Shown here piece by piece: positions 9,320 through 18,187 of a stretch of DNA of 64,000 nt. This DNA is from Sphingobacterium micropteri. GTDB taxonomy: Bacteria; Bacteroidota; Bacteroidia; Sphingobacteriales; Sphingobacteriaceae. Position 1 is the first letter of the stretch. Each line of letters begins with the position of its first letter. The stretch is taken from NCBI RefSeq assembly GCF_014692515.1, contig NZ_JACOIK010000002.1:248001-312000 (forward strand), written 5' to 3'. The notes beneath the pieces are model-generated. The model was not told the DNA's origin. It saw only the letters and a list, made by a program, of their open reading frames with translations, and did not search any database. The translations under genes were made by a program, and so were the position numbers.

Positions 9320-9967
9320 ATGAATATTCGAAATACAACAGCTAAAGAGCGGATGCTTAAAAAGATTCGTCAAGCGCTGTTACAGAAGCGTGATAATCCG
9401 CATAGTGATTTTGAGGATTCTCCCCTCTATAAAGATGAGGAAGAGCCTTTGGATGTTACGTTTGCACGGGAGTTTACGCAAATTGCAGGCAATTTTGTAT
9501 ATTGCGATGGGGAAATCTCGTTGATTGAAAATTTAATACTTTTAGCCGAAAAGTTGCAGATAAAAAAGATTTTGGCGTGGGAGCCTAGTATACAAAAATT
9601 ATTGGGACAATACGGTTTCCCGATTTATACAACCGATCAGCAACTTGATGCTGCAGATGCCGGAATTACAACTTGTGAAGCACTTATTGCACGCAATGGA
9701 AGTATTATGTTGTCTAACGGGAATGAGGCGGGGCGTCGATTGAGTATCTATCCACCTATTCATATTGTAGTGGCTAAAGCTTCCCAATTAGTCATGGATA
9801 TTAAACATGGATTACAACGTATAAAAGAAAAATATGGAGATAAGTTTCCATCTATGATTTCAACGATAACTGGGCCCAGTCGAACGGCAGACGTGGAGAA
9901 AATGTTGGAGTTAGGTGCGCATGGCCCCAAAGAACTATATGTCTTTTTAATAGAAGACAGATTTTAA
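9320..9967 (+). CDS. LUD (LutC/YkgG) domain protein
   Basis: A 215-aa cytoplasmic protein of the LUD family, named after the LutB/LutC lactate-utilisation proteins. Conserved features include GITTCEALIARNGSIMLS in the middle and the STITGPSRTADVEK segment near the C-terminus. Classical LutC works with LutA and LutB, but neither is nearby. In many Bacteroidota a LUD protein follows ftsH on its own and its role is unknown. The ATG at 9320 lies 65 nt after the ftsH stop. Confidence 0.85.
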   Translation: MNIRNTTAKERMLKKIRQALLQKRDNPHSDFEDSPLYKDEEEPLDVTFAREFTQIAGNFVYCDGEISLIENLILLAEKLQIKKILAWEPSIQKLLGQYGFPIYTTDQQLDAADAGITTCEALIARNGSIMLSNGNEAGRRLSIYPPIHIVVAKASQLVMDIKHGLQRIKEKYGDKFPSMISTITGPSRTADVEKMLELGAHGPKELYVFLIEDRF

Positions 9968-9979
9968 CCAGCAAACTTT

Positions 9980-10609
9980 ATGTTATATTACCTTTATGCG
10001 ACTCCTGTTGCTTCCGTGATTTTTGTCTTGACAATAGGATTGAGCTTATATGTTTTTTCCAATCCGCAATGGTATACGAAATTAATGCTCCATCCTTATA
10101 CATTGTATAGAGATAAGTCAAAATGGTACATGGTTTTTACGAGTGGCTTAATCCATAAAGATTGGATGCATCTTATTTTCAATATGATGACGTTCTATTA
10201 CTTCGGATTCGGTCTCGAGAATATGTTTGTCCAATTTAGTGGGGCATTGGGGCATGTGCTTTTTGCGGGGCTTTATATCGTTAGCTTGGTTCTGAGCGAT
10301 ATACCTACACTAATTCGGCAGAAAAACAATTCTGGCTATTATAGTTTAGGTGCATCGGGTGCGATTTGTGCCGTACTTTTTAGCTTTATTATGTTTCAGC
10401 CGAAAGCCATGTTGGGACTCTTTATGGTTATTCCGATACCGGCGTATTTGTTTGCATTCCTGTTTCTAGGGTATTGTATCTGGGCTTCCAAAAAGGCGTA
10501 TGATAATATCAATCACGATGCGCATTTGTTTGGTGCTTTGGCAGGTATAGGATTGACTATATTGCTTTATCCTTGGTCCATTGGTCACCTTATTAGCCAA
10601 TTTTTTTAG
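9980..10609 (+). CDS. Rhomboid-family intramembrane serine protease
   Basis: A 209-aa polytopic inner-membrane protein with about six hydrophobic segments. Rhomboid hallmarks are present: HLIFNMMTFYYFG (the conserved His/Asn helix), the nucleophile S126 in GASGAICAV and the catalytic H182 in HLFGALAG. Rhomboids cleave transmembrane substrates within the bilayer. It starts 12 nt after the LUD gene, so the two are probably co-transcribed. It converges with comM, leaving only 6 nt between the stop codons. Confidence 0.92.
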   Translation: MLYYLYATPVASVIFVLTIGLSLYVFSNPQWYTKLMLHPYTLYRDKSKWYMVFTSGLIHKDWMHLIFNMMTFYYFGFGLENMFVQFSGALGHVLFAGLYIVSLVLSDIPTLIRQKNNSGYYSLGASGAICAVLFSFIMFQPKAMLGLFMVIPIPAYLFAFLFLGYCIWASKKAYDNINHDAHLFGALAGIGLTILLYPWSIGHLISQFF

Positions 10610-10615
10610 ATTTTT

Positions 10616-12154
10616 TCACCCGGCCCAATTTTCTCGATCTAAACTTCTAAAGTGAATGGCTTCGGCCAGATGTTGGTTTTCAATTTGCTCCGAACCATCC
10701 ATATCGGCTATGGTACGCGATACTTTTAATATGCGGTCATACGCACGGGCCGAAAGTCCGAGACGTTCCATGGCGGCCCGCAAAAGTTTCTTGCCTGAGT
10801 CGCTGACTTGACATACTTGGTGTACGGTGGGTGTGTTCATCTGTGCATTGCTATGGATATCCGCAAAACTTGTAAAGCGCTCTGCTTGAATTTTGCGTGC
10901 TCGTATAACCCTTTCCCTAATAATCTCGCTGGTCTCCATATTTCTGTTAGTGGAAAGCTCATTAAATTCAACAGGTGTGACCTCCACATGTAAATCTATA
11001 CGATCCAATAAAGGACCAGAAATTTTGCTTAGATAGCGGTGTACAGTGGCAGTGCCGCAGATGCATTCTTTTTCTGGATGGTTATAATAGCCACATGGAC
11101 AGGGATTCATAGCGGCAATCAGCATGAAACTAGCTGGGTAATCAATGGAGAACTTGGCGCGTGAGATCGTAATATTTCGAGATTCTAACGGTTGCCGCAT
11201 GACTTCTAAAACAGATCTTTTAAATTCCGGAAGTTCATCCAAAAATAATACACCATGATGAGCAAGTGAAATCTCTCCTGGTTGTGGAGAAGCTCCGCCA
11301 CCAACGAGCGCAACGTCCGATGTCGTATGATGGGGAGCCCGGAAGGGGCGAGCCGTCATGAGCGAGGAAAGTGCACGGAGTTGACCCGCAACGGAATGGA
11401 TTTTGGTCGTTTCAAGTGATTCGCCTAAAAGCAGCGGTGGGAGGATAGTCGGAAGACGCTTGGCAAGCATGGTTTTACCGGCGCCGGGTGGACCAATTAA
11501 AATGACATTGTGCCCTCCTGCGGCTGCTATTTCCAACGCCCTCTTTATATTTTCCTGTCCTTTCACGTCGGCAAAATCGACATCATAGTTATTTATATGA
11601 TGCAGGAATTCATTTTCAATATCGATCTCTATGCTCGTTAACTGCTGTAGGCCATTAAAGAAAAGGATAACTTCTTGTAAATTATCTGCAACTAGGACTT
11701 CTAGATCCTGGACGGCTGCAGCTTCACGTCCGTTGGCGGTGGGTAAAATAATGCCCTTAAACCCATCCTTTTTGGCTTGCAGGGCTACGGGTAAAGCACC
11801 CCTGACGGGTTGGATATTGCCGTCCAGCGATAATTCGCCTAAAACAACATAATCTGTTAATAAGGTCTCCCGGATCTGTTCGGATGCAGCTAAAATACCG
11901 ATTGCCATAGACAAATCGTAGCCAGATCCTTCTTTACGAATAGCGGCCGGAGCGAGATTGATAACAATTTTTTGACGAGGCATGCGGTATCCTGCATTCG
12001 TAATAGCGCTTTCGATACGGTGTAGACTTTCCTTGATCGCACTATCTGGCAATCCGACGATATAATAGTGTAGGCCAGGACAAATAAGTGTTTCTACCGT
12101 AACAGTGGTTGCATTTATGCCATATACGGCACTACTAAAGGTTTTGACGAGCAT
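10616..12154 (-). CDS. comM: YifB/ComM-type Mg-chelatase-like AAA ATPase
   Basis: A 512-aa cytoplasmic ATPase: N-terminal Lon-protease-like fold (about 1-180), AAA core with Walker A GPPGAGKT (about 215-222), Walker B GVLFLDELPEF, and a C-terminal Mg-chelatase domain with a four-Cys cluster (CPCGYYNHPEKECICG). ComM is a hexameric helicase that promotes branch migration during natural transformation; many bacteria that are not known to be transformable also keep it. I chose the ATG at 12154 (MLVKTFSSAVYGI), which matches the family N-terminus. The frame stays open 21 codons further to 12217, but that extension is not conserved-looking. Confidence 0.93.
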   Translation of the reverse strand: MLVKTFSSAVYGINATTVTVETLICPGLHYYIVGLPDSAIKESLHRIESAITNAGYRMPRQKIVINLAPAAIRKEGSGYDLSMAIGILAASEQIRETLLTDYVVLGELSLDGNIQPVRGALPVALQAKKDGFKGIILPTANGREAAAVQDLEVLVADNLQEVILFFNGLQQLTSIEIDIENEFLHHINNYDVDFADVKGQENIKRALEIAAAGGHNVILIGPPGAGKTMLAKRLPTILPPLLLGESLETTKIHSVAGQLRALSSLMTARPFRAPHHTTSDVALVGGGASPQPGEISLAHHGVLFLDELPEFKRSVLEVMRQPLESRNITISRAKFSIDYPASFMLIAAMNPCPCGYYNHPEKECICGTATVHRYLSKISGPLLDRIDLHVEVTPVEFNELSTNRNMETSEIIRERVIRARKIQAERFTSFADIHSNAQMNTPTVHQVCQVSDSGKKLLRAAMERLGLSARAYDRILKVSRTIADMDGSEQIENQHLAEAIHFRSLDRENWAG

Positions 12155-12255
12155 AGCTGTGATGTTAAAATGGTTATTTAAAAGTAGACGAAAAAAAGGA
12201 GAAAACAAAAAAAGCATAGAAAAGTGTTACTTTTTGCAAGATTTCTGTTTTCTTT

Positions 12256-12288
12256 TTTGGCAGGGATACGGAAGCCAAAATACTTTTG
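12256..12288 (+). promoter_or_regulatory. Predicted promoter of the YtxH/holin-like operon
   Basis: TTTG (12256-12259), 21 bp, then a perfect -7 element TACTTTTG (12281-12288). The start site would fall near 12295, leaving a leader of about 75-85 nt that contains nested inverted repeats (12307-12344). Confidence 0.6.
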
Positions 12289-12306
12289 TATTTTTAAAAC
12301 GATTAC

Positions 12307-12344
12307 GAAGATTATTTGTTATGTGTATAACTTATCTAATCTTC
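12307..12344. repeat. Nested inverted repeats in the leader of the YtxH operon
   Basis: Outer arms GAAGATTA (12307-12314) and TAATCTTC (12337-12344) enclose inner arms GTTAT (12318-12322) and ATAAC (12327-12331) around a GTGT loop. In RNA this can fold into a two-tier hairpin ending about 25 nt before the start codon. Its role is unknown; there is no U tract, so it is not a normal terminator. Confidence 0.5.
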
Positions 12345-12369
12345 ATGGGTAAAATGGAGAATTATTTAA

Positions 12370-12651
12370 ATGACAAAAAATATGAATGATAACAGTAAAG
12401 TAGTAACAGCGCTATTAGCAGGGTTTGCGGCAGGAGCAATTGTAGGATTATTGTTTGCTCCCGATAAAGGATCTGAGACAAGAGATAAGATAAACGAGTC
12501 ATTGTCAGATTTAGGTGATGCCATCAAAGAACGGGCGGAAGAGCAATTTGACCAACTTAGCGAACTTAAAGATAAACTAGTGGGTTTGGTGAAATCAAAG
12601 GTTTCTGAAGTGGAAACTATGGTGGATGACGAAATCGAAGAGCACGCCTAG
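12370..12651 (+). CDS. YtxH domain protein (gas-vesicle/general-stress type)
   Basis: A 93-aa protein with a short N-terminal hydrophobic segment (VVTALLAGFAAGAIVGLLFA, about 10-29) followed by APDKGSETRDKI and an amphipathic, charged coiled-coil-like tail. This is the YtxH architecture, found in small envelope or general-stress proteins. An in-frame ATG at 12382 is an alternative start. The next two genes follow closely on the same strand and encode a holin-like membrane protein and a basic protein, a common Bacteroidota trio. Molecular function is unknown. Confidence 0.85.
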   Translation: MTKNMNDNSKVVTALLAGFAAGAIVGLLFAPDKGSETRDKINESLSDLGDAIKERAEEQFDQLSELKDKLVGLVKSKVSEVETMVDDEIEEHA

Positions 12652-12681
12652 CATCTCGATGAATAGTAAAAAAAATAGTTG

Positions 12682-13101
12682 ATGGAAGAAGAAAAATTTT
12701 CGCTTAGTGGTACCTTTCAAAAAGGTAAAGAATATGTAGATACCCAGCTAAAGCTATTGCAGTTGAAAGGTTTAGCCAAAGGTTCTCGGATAATGGGTTC
12801 GTTGGTGCTGGATGTCGTTAGGATTGTGTTTACTTTATTCATTGTTTTTTTCTGCTCACTAGCATTAGGCTTTTACCTTGGAGAAGTGTTGGAAAGTAAT
12901 GCGTTAGGGTTTTTACTAACGGGTGTTATATTCTTCGTGCTCGTGTTACTCATCCGTGCATTTGAGCCCAGTCTGGAAAGGATTTTTATGAATCTTACTA
13001 TCCGTAAGGTGACAAGCAAATGGCAAGGAGAGGAAGACGATGAGGTAGTGGAAGAGAAAATCAAATCAAGCGTAGATGAAGAATTCAGAGAAAATAAATA
13101 A
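12682..13101 (+). CDS. Holin-like (phage holin superfamily III type) membrane protein
   Basis: A 139-aa protein with two central hydrophobic segments (about 36-63 and 74-96) flanked by charged, probably cytoplasmic, ends; the C-terminus is rich in Glu. It resembles the phage holin/competence-type membrane proteins often placed beside YtxH genes. Despite the name nothing phage-related surrounds it. The ATG at 12682 was chosen over the TTG at 12679. The next gene starts inside its 3' end (26-nt overlap), so translation may be coupled. Confidence 0.75.
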   Translation: MEEEKFSLSGTFQKGKEYVDTQLKLLQLKGLAKGSRIMGSLVLDVVRIVFTLFIVFFCSLALGFYLGEVLESNALGFLLTGVIFFVLVLLIRAFEPSLERIFMNLTIRKVTSKWQGEEDDEVVEEKIKSSVDEEFRENK

Positions 13102-13597
13102 CATACATGATTTAAAAGCTGAGATTGCTCGGCTTAGTTTGCGGCGGAAAGAACAGGAAGCTTACCTGGCAGATCAATATAACCTGTTAAGAGTAAAGAT
13201 AAGTGCACCTATTCGATTTTTTCAGCGGATTACTTCTCATGTCCCCGGTGCAGGTATGCTGAAAGGTTTCACATCTGGTGTTGCGAAAGCTGTGCAGAGT
13301 AAAGATGCTGACTGGCTGACACGGGTTTTACAACTGGGGGCACCCATTGTGCTAAATTCAACTCTACTTCGAAAAGCTGGTTGGTTTAAAAAAGCTATGG
13401 TTTTGTTAGCTTCAGAAACGGCTATAGGGCAGGTTAACCAGGATAAAATAAGCGGATTCGTGAATAAAATTACCTCTTTTATAAAGCCTAAAAAGAAAAA
13501 GAAGAAGAAAAAAATAGATGCTGAAATAGAAAAAATAGCGATTATGGAACAGCAAGCTGCGATTTTAGAAGATGAACGTTTTACCGATAAAACTTAA
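13076..13597 (+). CDS. Hypothetical protein with a poly-lysine segment
   Basis: A 173-aa protein of no recognised family. The first third is charged and helical. A middle segment contains two moderately hydrophobic stretches (about 85-105 and 100-122). A run of lysines (KPKKKKKKKK, near 137-146) is followed by an acidic helix. It overlaps the preceding holin-like gene by 26 nt and is the third gene of the YtxH operon, so a membrane-associated stress role is plausible by context only. It converges with fcl, with 3 nt between stop codons. Confidence 0.75.
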   Translation: MKNSEKINNIHDLKAEIARLSLRRKEQEAYLADQYNLLRVKISAPIRFFQRITSHVPGAGMLKGFTSGVAKAVQSKDADWLTRVLQLGAPIVLNSTLLRKAGWFKKAMVLLASETAIGQVNQDKISGFVNKITSFIKPKKKKKKKKIDAEIEKIAIMEQQAAILEDERFTDKT

Positions 13598-13600
13598 TAA

Positions 13601-14530
13601 TTAAATTTTCCTTTTTTTAAAATCTTCATAAGCTAATGCGATACCCTCGCGTAGAGATTTTTTATGCTGCCAGCCTAAGGCATGTAGTTTGTTAACATCC
13701 ATTAATTTTCGTGGAGTACCATCGGGTTTACTTGTGTCAAATCGGAGACCCCCGCTGTATCCTACAATTTCACTTACGAGGTAAGCGAGATCCCGGATGC
13801 TGATATCTTCACCTACACCTACATTAATAAACTGTTCTTCATTATAGTTTTGCATCAAAAAAACACAGGCTTCCCCTAAATCGTCTGCATAGAGAAACTC
13901 CCGTAGTGGAGACCCAGTTCCCCAGATGTTCACTTCACTTATTCCCGCTATCTTCGCCTCGTGGAAACGGCGGATTAGAGCGGGTAATACATGAGAGTTT
14001 TGCGGATGATAGTTGTCATTGATACCGTATAGGTTTGTGGGCATCGCGGAGATGAAATTGCATCCGTATTGTGAACGGTAGGATTCACACATTTTAATCC
14101 CCGCAATTTTTGCTATGGCGTAAGGCTCGTTGGTAGGTTCTAATGTACCAGTCAATAGGTAATCCTCTTTAAGAGGCTGTGGAGCAAGTTTGGGGTAGAT
14201 ACAACTGGAACCTAAGAATAATAACTTTCTGACGTTTTGAACGTACGCTTGGTGGATTACATTTGTTTGGATCATGAGGTTCTCATAGAGAAAATCAGCA
14301 CGATAGGTATTGTTGGCTACGATACCGCCGACTTTTGCAGCAGCCAAGAATACATATTCCGGTTGTTCTTCAGCGAAAAAATCGGCTACCTTCGTTTGAT
14401 CGCGCAAATCGAGTTCCTTTGATGTGCGTTTGATAAGGTGGTGGTACCCCTCTTTTTCCAATGCTCTTACAATCGCCGACCCCACCATGCCACGATGTCC
14501 AGCAACAAATATTTTAGCTTCTTTTTCCAC
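13601..14530 (-). CDS. fcl: GDP-L-fucose synthase
   Basis: A 309-aa short-chain dehydrogenase of the GDP-fucose synthase family: Rossmann motif GHRGMVG (11-17), catalytic serine region GSSCIYP (107-113) and YxxxK (Y137, K141). It epimerises and reduces GDP-4-keto-6-deoxy-mannose to GDP-L-fucose with NADPH, for surface glycans. The partner enzyme GDP-mannose 4,6-dehydratase (gmd) is not in this window, and no other glycan synthesis genes adjoin it, which is unusual since the two are often paired. Confidence 0.94.
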   Translation of the reverse strand: MEKEAKIFVAGHRGMVGSAIVRALEKEGYHHLIKRTSKELDLRDQTKVADFFAEEQPEYVFLAAAKVGGIVANNTYRADFLYENLMIQTNVIHQAYVQNVRKLLFLGSSCIYPKLAPQPLKEDYLLTGTLEPTNEPYAIAKIAGIKMCESYRSQYGCNFISAMPTNLYGINDNYHPQNSHVLPALIRRFHEAKIAGISEVNIWGTGSPLREFLYADDLGEACVFLMQNYNEEQFINVGVGEDISIRDLAYLVSEIVGYSGGLRFDTSKPDGTPRKLMDVNKLHALGWQHKKSLREGIALAYEDFKKRKI

Positions 14531-14772
14531 GTTAAACTATTGATTCCTGCAAACTTAGCAGATTTTATCTTATCAGCAAAATTCTTTCGCCGCTAACGGC
14601 AATCTTTCGGCTCTTGCACAATCTCTCCTTAACTTTTTAGGTCGCATCCAGATATTTGGGGTATGTAGAAATCTATCCTTAGTACCATCCATTATTTCAA
14701 ATATCTGAAGCGACGATTTTTTATGAACAAGTGTTTATTTTTGTGTTCATGAGCTCCCTTCGGTCGGTTTTG

Positions 14773-14799
14773 TTACTTTTTTTGAGGGAAAAAAAGTAA
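14773..14799. repeat. Perfect 11-bp inverted repeat upstream of trmB
   Basis: TTACTTTTTTT (14773-14783) and AAAAAAAGTAA (14789-14799) are perfect complements around the loop GAGGG. It is terminator-like in shape but has no gene ending into it from either side. It overlaps the predicted trmB -33 element. It could be a copy of a dispersed genomic repeat; this cannot be tested within the window. Confidence 0.6.
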
Positions 14800-14814
14800 T
14801 TAAGACTATTTTTG
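14781..14814 (+). promoter_or_regulatory. Predicted trmB promoter
   Basis: TTTG (14781-14784), 22 bp, perfect -7 element TATTTTTG (14807-14814). The ATG follows at 14832, so the leader would be about 10 nt. The -33 element lies inside the inverted repeat 14773-14799. Confidence 0.5.
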
Positions 14815-14831
14815 CCAACAAATTATTAGAA

Positions 14832-15479
14832 ATGGGTAAGGATAAGTTACGGAAATTTGCCGAAGTCGCTACATTTAAGAATGTTGTTCAATTGGATGCG
14901 GGAAAAGATTATAAAGGTGGATGGGCATCTAAGTTCTTTGGAAATAATAATCCTGTTGTGTTGGAACTTGCATGTGGCAAGGGAGAATATACCGTCAACT
15001 TGGCGAAAATGTTTCCCCATATCAATTTTATAGGTATCGACTACAAAGGAAACCGTATCTGGAGAGGAGCAAAAACAGCATTGGAAGAGGGAATTAATAA
15101 CGTGGGATTCCTACGTATTCAGATCGAAACCATATTGGAGCATTTTGCAGAAAATGAAATAGCGGAAATATGGATTACTTTTCCGGATCCACAGCCGCAA
15201 GATAGCCGGGAGAAAAAACGGTTGACCAATCCTACGTTTTTAGAAAAATATAAAGCAATTCTGAAAGATGACGGCATTATGCATCTGAAGACGGATAACG
15301 ATGGCTTTTATGCATATACTTTAGAGCAGATTGCGCTCCTGAAGTTACCGAAAATAAAAGAAACCACCGATTTATATCACTCCGATATAGTCGATGAGGT
15401 GCTTTCCATCAAAACGTATTACGAACGGAAATACCTTGCAGACAATAAAAATATTAACTATGTGCAATGGCGGTTTTAA
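14832..15479 (+). CDS. trmB: tRNA (guanine(46)-N7)-methyltransferase
   Basis: A 215-aa SAM-dependent methyltransferase that makes m7G46 in the tRNA variable loop. Visible: the SAM-binding motif I LELACGKGEYTVNLA, the acidic end of beta-2 (GIDYKGNR), and the TrmB signature ITFPDPQPQDSREKKRLTNP. Length is typical. It stands alone, convergent with the RDD gene with 3 nt between stop codons. Confidence 0.96.
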   Translation: MGKDKLRKFAEVATFKNVVQLDAGKDYKGGWASKFFGNNNPVVLELACGKGEYTVNLAKMFPHINFIGIDYKGNRIWRGAKTALEEGINNVGFLRIQIETILEHFAENEIAEIWITFPDPQPQDSREKKRLTNPTFLEKYKAILKDDGIMHLKTDNDGFYAYTLEQIALLKLPKIKETTDLYHSDIVDEVLSIKTYYERKYLADNKNINYVQWRF

Positions 15480-15482
15480 GTA

Positions 15483-16211
15483 TTATCTATCTCGAAACGT
15501 ATAATAATAATCCTTAATCACGACATCAATAAACTCTTCGGGGCGCATGTGCGGTTTTACGTCCAGTAGTTCGACAAGCTTATTGCTCAATGCCAAAATG
15601 ATATTGTAATCTTTGCGTTCGTAGCCTTTTTTGTATATATCTTTAATGATATTGGCATCTTTGTCTGAAAGCCGCATCACTTGAGGAAAGGTAACCGTAT
15701 ATTCTTGTGTAATCTCTGCAAAAAGCGTTTGTTGCAACGCCATATTTTGTTTGGTGCTGATGACGGTTGTGTCGGCGGCGATATCCCCAATCCGTTGTGC
15801 ATGTTTTGTGGCAATGATACTGCTAATTCCTAATGCTCCAGCACATAAAAAGATGTCAACGATAGAACATACCCAACGTATAAAATATTGATAAATCGAT
15901 GCGCGTGTGCCGTCAATCTTTACAACTTTAATACGCATAATCATTTTTCCTATGGTTTGTCCGTTAAAGAATGTTTCCATAAGAAAAGGATAAAAGAACG
16001 CAGGAAGCAAAATAAGCATATAAATACCTGCTGTCAGCCAAGGGTCGCTTGTACTAAAAAGACCGAGCCGAGACACCATGTAATAGACCATGATGGCATA
16101 ACACATTATGATGAAATAGTCAATAGCAAACGCGATGATGCGCGAACCGAGCGAAGCCAAGTTATATTCAAACTTTACGTTTTGGGGTGTATTAATAGAG
16201 AGTTTGTGCAT
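15483..16211 (-). CDS. RDD-family membrane protein
   Basis: A 242-aa protein with an RDD membrane domain in its first two thirds (hydrophobic segments near 28-50, 62-80 and 110-130; the conserved region includes NGQTIGKMIMRIKVVKIDG) and a cytoplasmic C-terminal extension. RDD proteins are small integral membrane proteins; a few act in ion transport but most are uncharacterised. It is divergent from the SpoIIM-MoxR operon, 105 nt apart, and RDD genes commonly adjoin this operon in Bacteroidota, which suggests a linked role. Confidence 0.88.
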   Translation of the reverse strand: MHKLSINTPQNVKFEYNLASLGSRIIAFAIDYFIIMCYAIMVYYMVSRLGLFSTSDPWLTAGIYMLILLPAFFYPFLMETFFNGQTIGKMIMRIKVVKIDGTRASIYQYFIRWVCSIVDIFLCAGALGISSIIATKHAQRIGDIAADTTVISTKQNMALQQTLFAEITQEYTVTFPQVMRLSDKDANIIKDIYKKGYERKDYNIILALSNKLVELLDVKPHMRPEEFIDVVIKDYYYTFRDR

Positions 16212-16316
16212 TTTGAAACGTTAATATTTCCTATATTAGCCTCGAGTAGACGCTACTTGCTGAGCTTCTTCTCATTACTTTGTTATTATTTAATAATAGA
16301 AAATTAGAAAAACAAA

Positions 16317-17279
16317 ATGAGAGAAGCGTCCTTTATTGAACGAAATAAAGAAAAATGGATCTTAATTGAAAATAATTTAAGAAATAAAATCAATGTAGAT
16401 CCTGATGTACTAGCTTCCAATTATATTGAATTGACGAATGATCTGGCATATGCACAGACCTTTTATCCCCGATCAAAGACCAAAGATTATCTGAATGAGC
16501 TGGCGATATTGGCTCATCAACAATTGTATCGCGATCAAAAATCATCGGAAAGTCAATTCAAGCGTTTCGTACAACAGGAGATTCCCGAAGCGGTATGGCA
16601 ATTGCGACGCCCGTTGTTTTATTCCTTATTAATTTTCGGACTGGCGATAGCCATTGGATTCATTTCCGCCCAATACGATCTGGATTTTGTACGCTTAATC
16701 TTGGGCGATTATTACGTAGACATGAGCATAGCCAATATCGAAGATGGAAATCCCGCAGGTGTTTATCAAGGAGGAAGCGAAGTAGGCTCCGCTTTAGCGA
16801 TTACGATCAATAATGTTAGGGTCGCTTTTTTAGCTTTTGTATTGGGGGTATTTTACAGCATAGGTACGGGTTATATCCTATTTAGTAACGGTATCATGGT
16901 CGGTGCTTTTCATCATCTATTTTTTCGATATGGTGTCATGCAGGAAGCGATGTCGGCCATCTGGATTCACGGGGCTATTGAGTTGTCTGTGATCGTGATC
17001 GCCGGAGGCTGCGGTTTCGCAGTCGGAAACAGTATATTGTTTCCGAAATCATATACAAGGCTCGAATCGTTCAAACGGAGTATGAAAACCGCTTCCAAAG
17101 TGTTAATAAGCACGATCCCGTTCTTTATTGTAGCCGGCTTTTTGGAAGGCTTTGTAACGAGGCATTATCAGGTCTCCATTTGGTTATGCATCAGTATAAT
17201 TATTGCTTCGTTTGCAACTATTATTTATTTCTATATCATCAGACCTTATCAACTGGCAAAAATTAACGAATGGAAATAG
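16317..17279 (+). CDS. SpoIIM-like (stage II sporulation protein M) membrane protein
   Basis: A 320-aa protein with a charged cytoplasmic N-terminal part (about 1-95) and five or so membrane helices. The conserved SpoIIM region is visible in NNVRVAFLAFVLGVFYSIGT and WIHGAIELSVIVIAGG. In sporulating Firmicutes SpoIIM works in engulfment; in Bacteroidota the homolog heads a MoxR/DUF58 operon and does not imply sporulation. It overlaps the next gene by 10 nt, showing a tightly packed operon that runs to 22529. Confidence 0.88.
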   Translation: MREASFIERNKEKWILIENNLRNKINVDPDVLASNYIELTNDLAYAQTFYPRSKTKDYLNELAILAHQQLYRDQKSSESQFKRFVQQEIPEAVWQLRRPLFYSLLIFGLAIAIGFISAQYDLDFVRLILGDYYVDMSIANIEDGNPAGVYQGGSEVGSALAITINNVRVAFLAFVLGVFYSIGTGYILFSNGIMVGAFHHLFFRYGVMQEAMSAIWIHGAIELSVIVIAGGCGFAVGNSILFPKSYTRLESFKRSMKTASKVLISTIPFFIVAGFLEGFVTRHYQVSIWLCISIIIASFATIIYFYIIRPYQLAKINEWK

Positions 17280-18187
17280 ACTTCGAATTTCGGAAAGAAC
17301 GAAAGCTGAGTGAAATTGTTCAAGATTTCATCAATCTCTTACGGCTGGTGTTACGGCATTTTTTTCAGACTATCCTTAGACTCGCTATTGTTCCATTGTG
17401 CCTCATGCTCATCCTTATCTATTACGGAACGACTAAGATTAATTTAACAACAACACAAAGTTGGACAGAATCAATGGATCTTATATTCATAGCCGTTGCT
17501 GCGTTATTTGCACTACTGGTGGTGAGTATGGTATTCTTCGGTTTCGCCATTGAATATTTCATCCTACTGAAAAATAAGCGAGGAACTGATTTTGATTCTC
17601 ATGATGTTTGGCAGGCATTTGTCACAAATCTGGGCAAGTATTTCAAATTTCTACTGGTCAGTATAATTGCTTCTGTCATTTTATTTATTCCCTTTATGTT
17701 CGCTTTGATTATCCTGATGTTTATTCCCTTTATCGGGAGTTTCGCAGCAGGTATATTAGGAGCCTTCGTGGGCGTTTGGTTTTTCTGTGCGTTCCTCTTT
17801 TATCGGGAAGGATATATGCCTGCCAGCAACGCCATACAACAGAGCTTTTCCATCTTAAAGAAAAAAATTATCGATTATAGTGTGTCTTCATATGTGGTCA
17901 GTTTGGTTTTCCAGACACTTCTGGTGATGCTTACCCTAATACCGTCTCTTATTATCGGAATTATCGCTTACAACACGATTGGGTTTGAAAATACTTTTTT
18001 TGACAGCGTGGCGGGGCGTATGTTTACTTCCATTGGGGCTACTTTATTGGTTTTGCTCTATATTGTGTATTATATGTTTACGGTGTTGGTGTCGGGGATT
18101 ATTTATGAGACAGCAAAAGAAGTAACATACGGTGAGGATGTGTATGAAAAAATACAAAATCTGGGAAAGGAGGAAGATGGGCAGTAG
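17270..18187 (+). CDS. Polytopic membrane protein of the MoxR operon, unknown family
   Basis: A 305-aa integral membrane protein with about six hydrophobic segments (near 35-55, 70-93, 122-145, 150-170, 205-232 and 250-280) and short charged ends. It starts within the last codons of the SpoIIM gene and its stop lies inside the next gene. No enzymatic motif is seen. Its constant position between SpoIIM and DUF4129 genes in Bacteroidota suggests it is a membrane component of the same machinery; that is inference. Confidence 0.8.
   Translation: MEIDFEFRKERKLSEIVQDFINLLRLVLRHFFQTILRLAIVPLCLMLILIYYGTTKINLTTTQSWTESMDLIFIAVAALFALLVVSMVFFGFAIEYFILLKNKRGTDFDSHDVWQAFVTNLGKYFKFLLVSIIASVILFIPFMFALIILMFIPFIGSFAAGILGAFVGVWFFCAFLFYREGYMPASNAIQQSFSILKKKIIDYSVSSYVVSLVFQTLLVMLTLIPSLIIGIIAYNTIGFENTFFDSVAGRMFTSIGATLLVLLYIVYYMFTVLVSGIIYETAKEVTYGEDVYEKIQNLGKEEDGQ

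Larger units (their letters stand above)
14531..14831. other. Divergent intergenic region fcl / trmB
   Basis: About 301 nt with no gene. It holds a predicted trmB promoter (14781-14814), a perfect 11-bp inverted repeat (14773-14799) and a second 7-bp inverted repeat, ATGAACA (14723-14729) with its complement at 14744-14750. A promoter for fcl must also lie here, but no full-consensus pair was found. Confidence 0.6.

Noticed and set aside
12682..13101. Holin-like protein as evidence for a prophage
   Set aside because: No lysin, structural, integrase or attachment-site sequences surround it; the YtxH context is a normal chromosomal one.
16317..17279. SpoIIM homology as a sign of sporulation
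   Set aside because: The gene heads a MoxR/DUF58 operon typical of Bacteroidota and no other sporulation genes are present.
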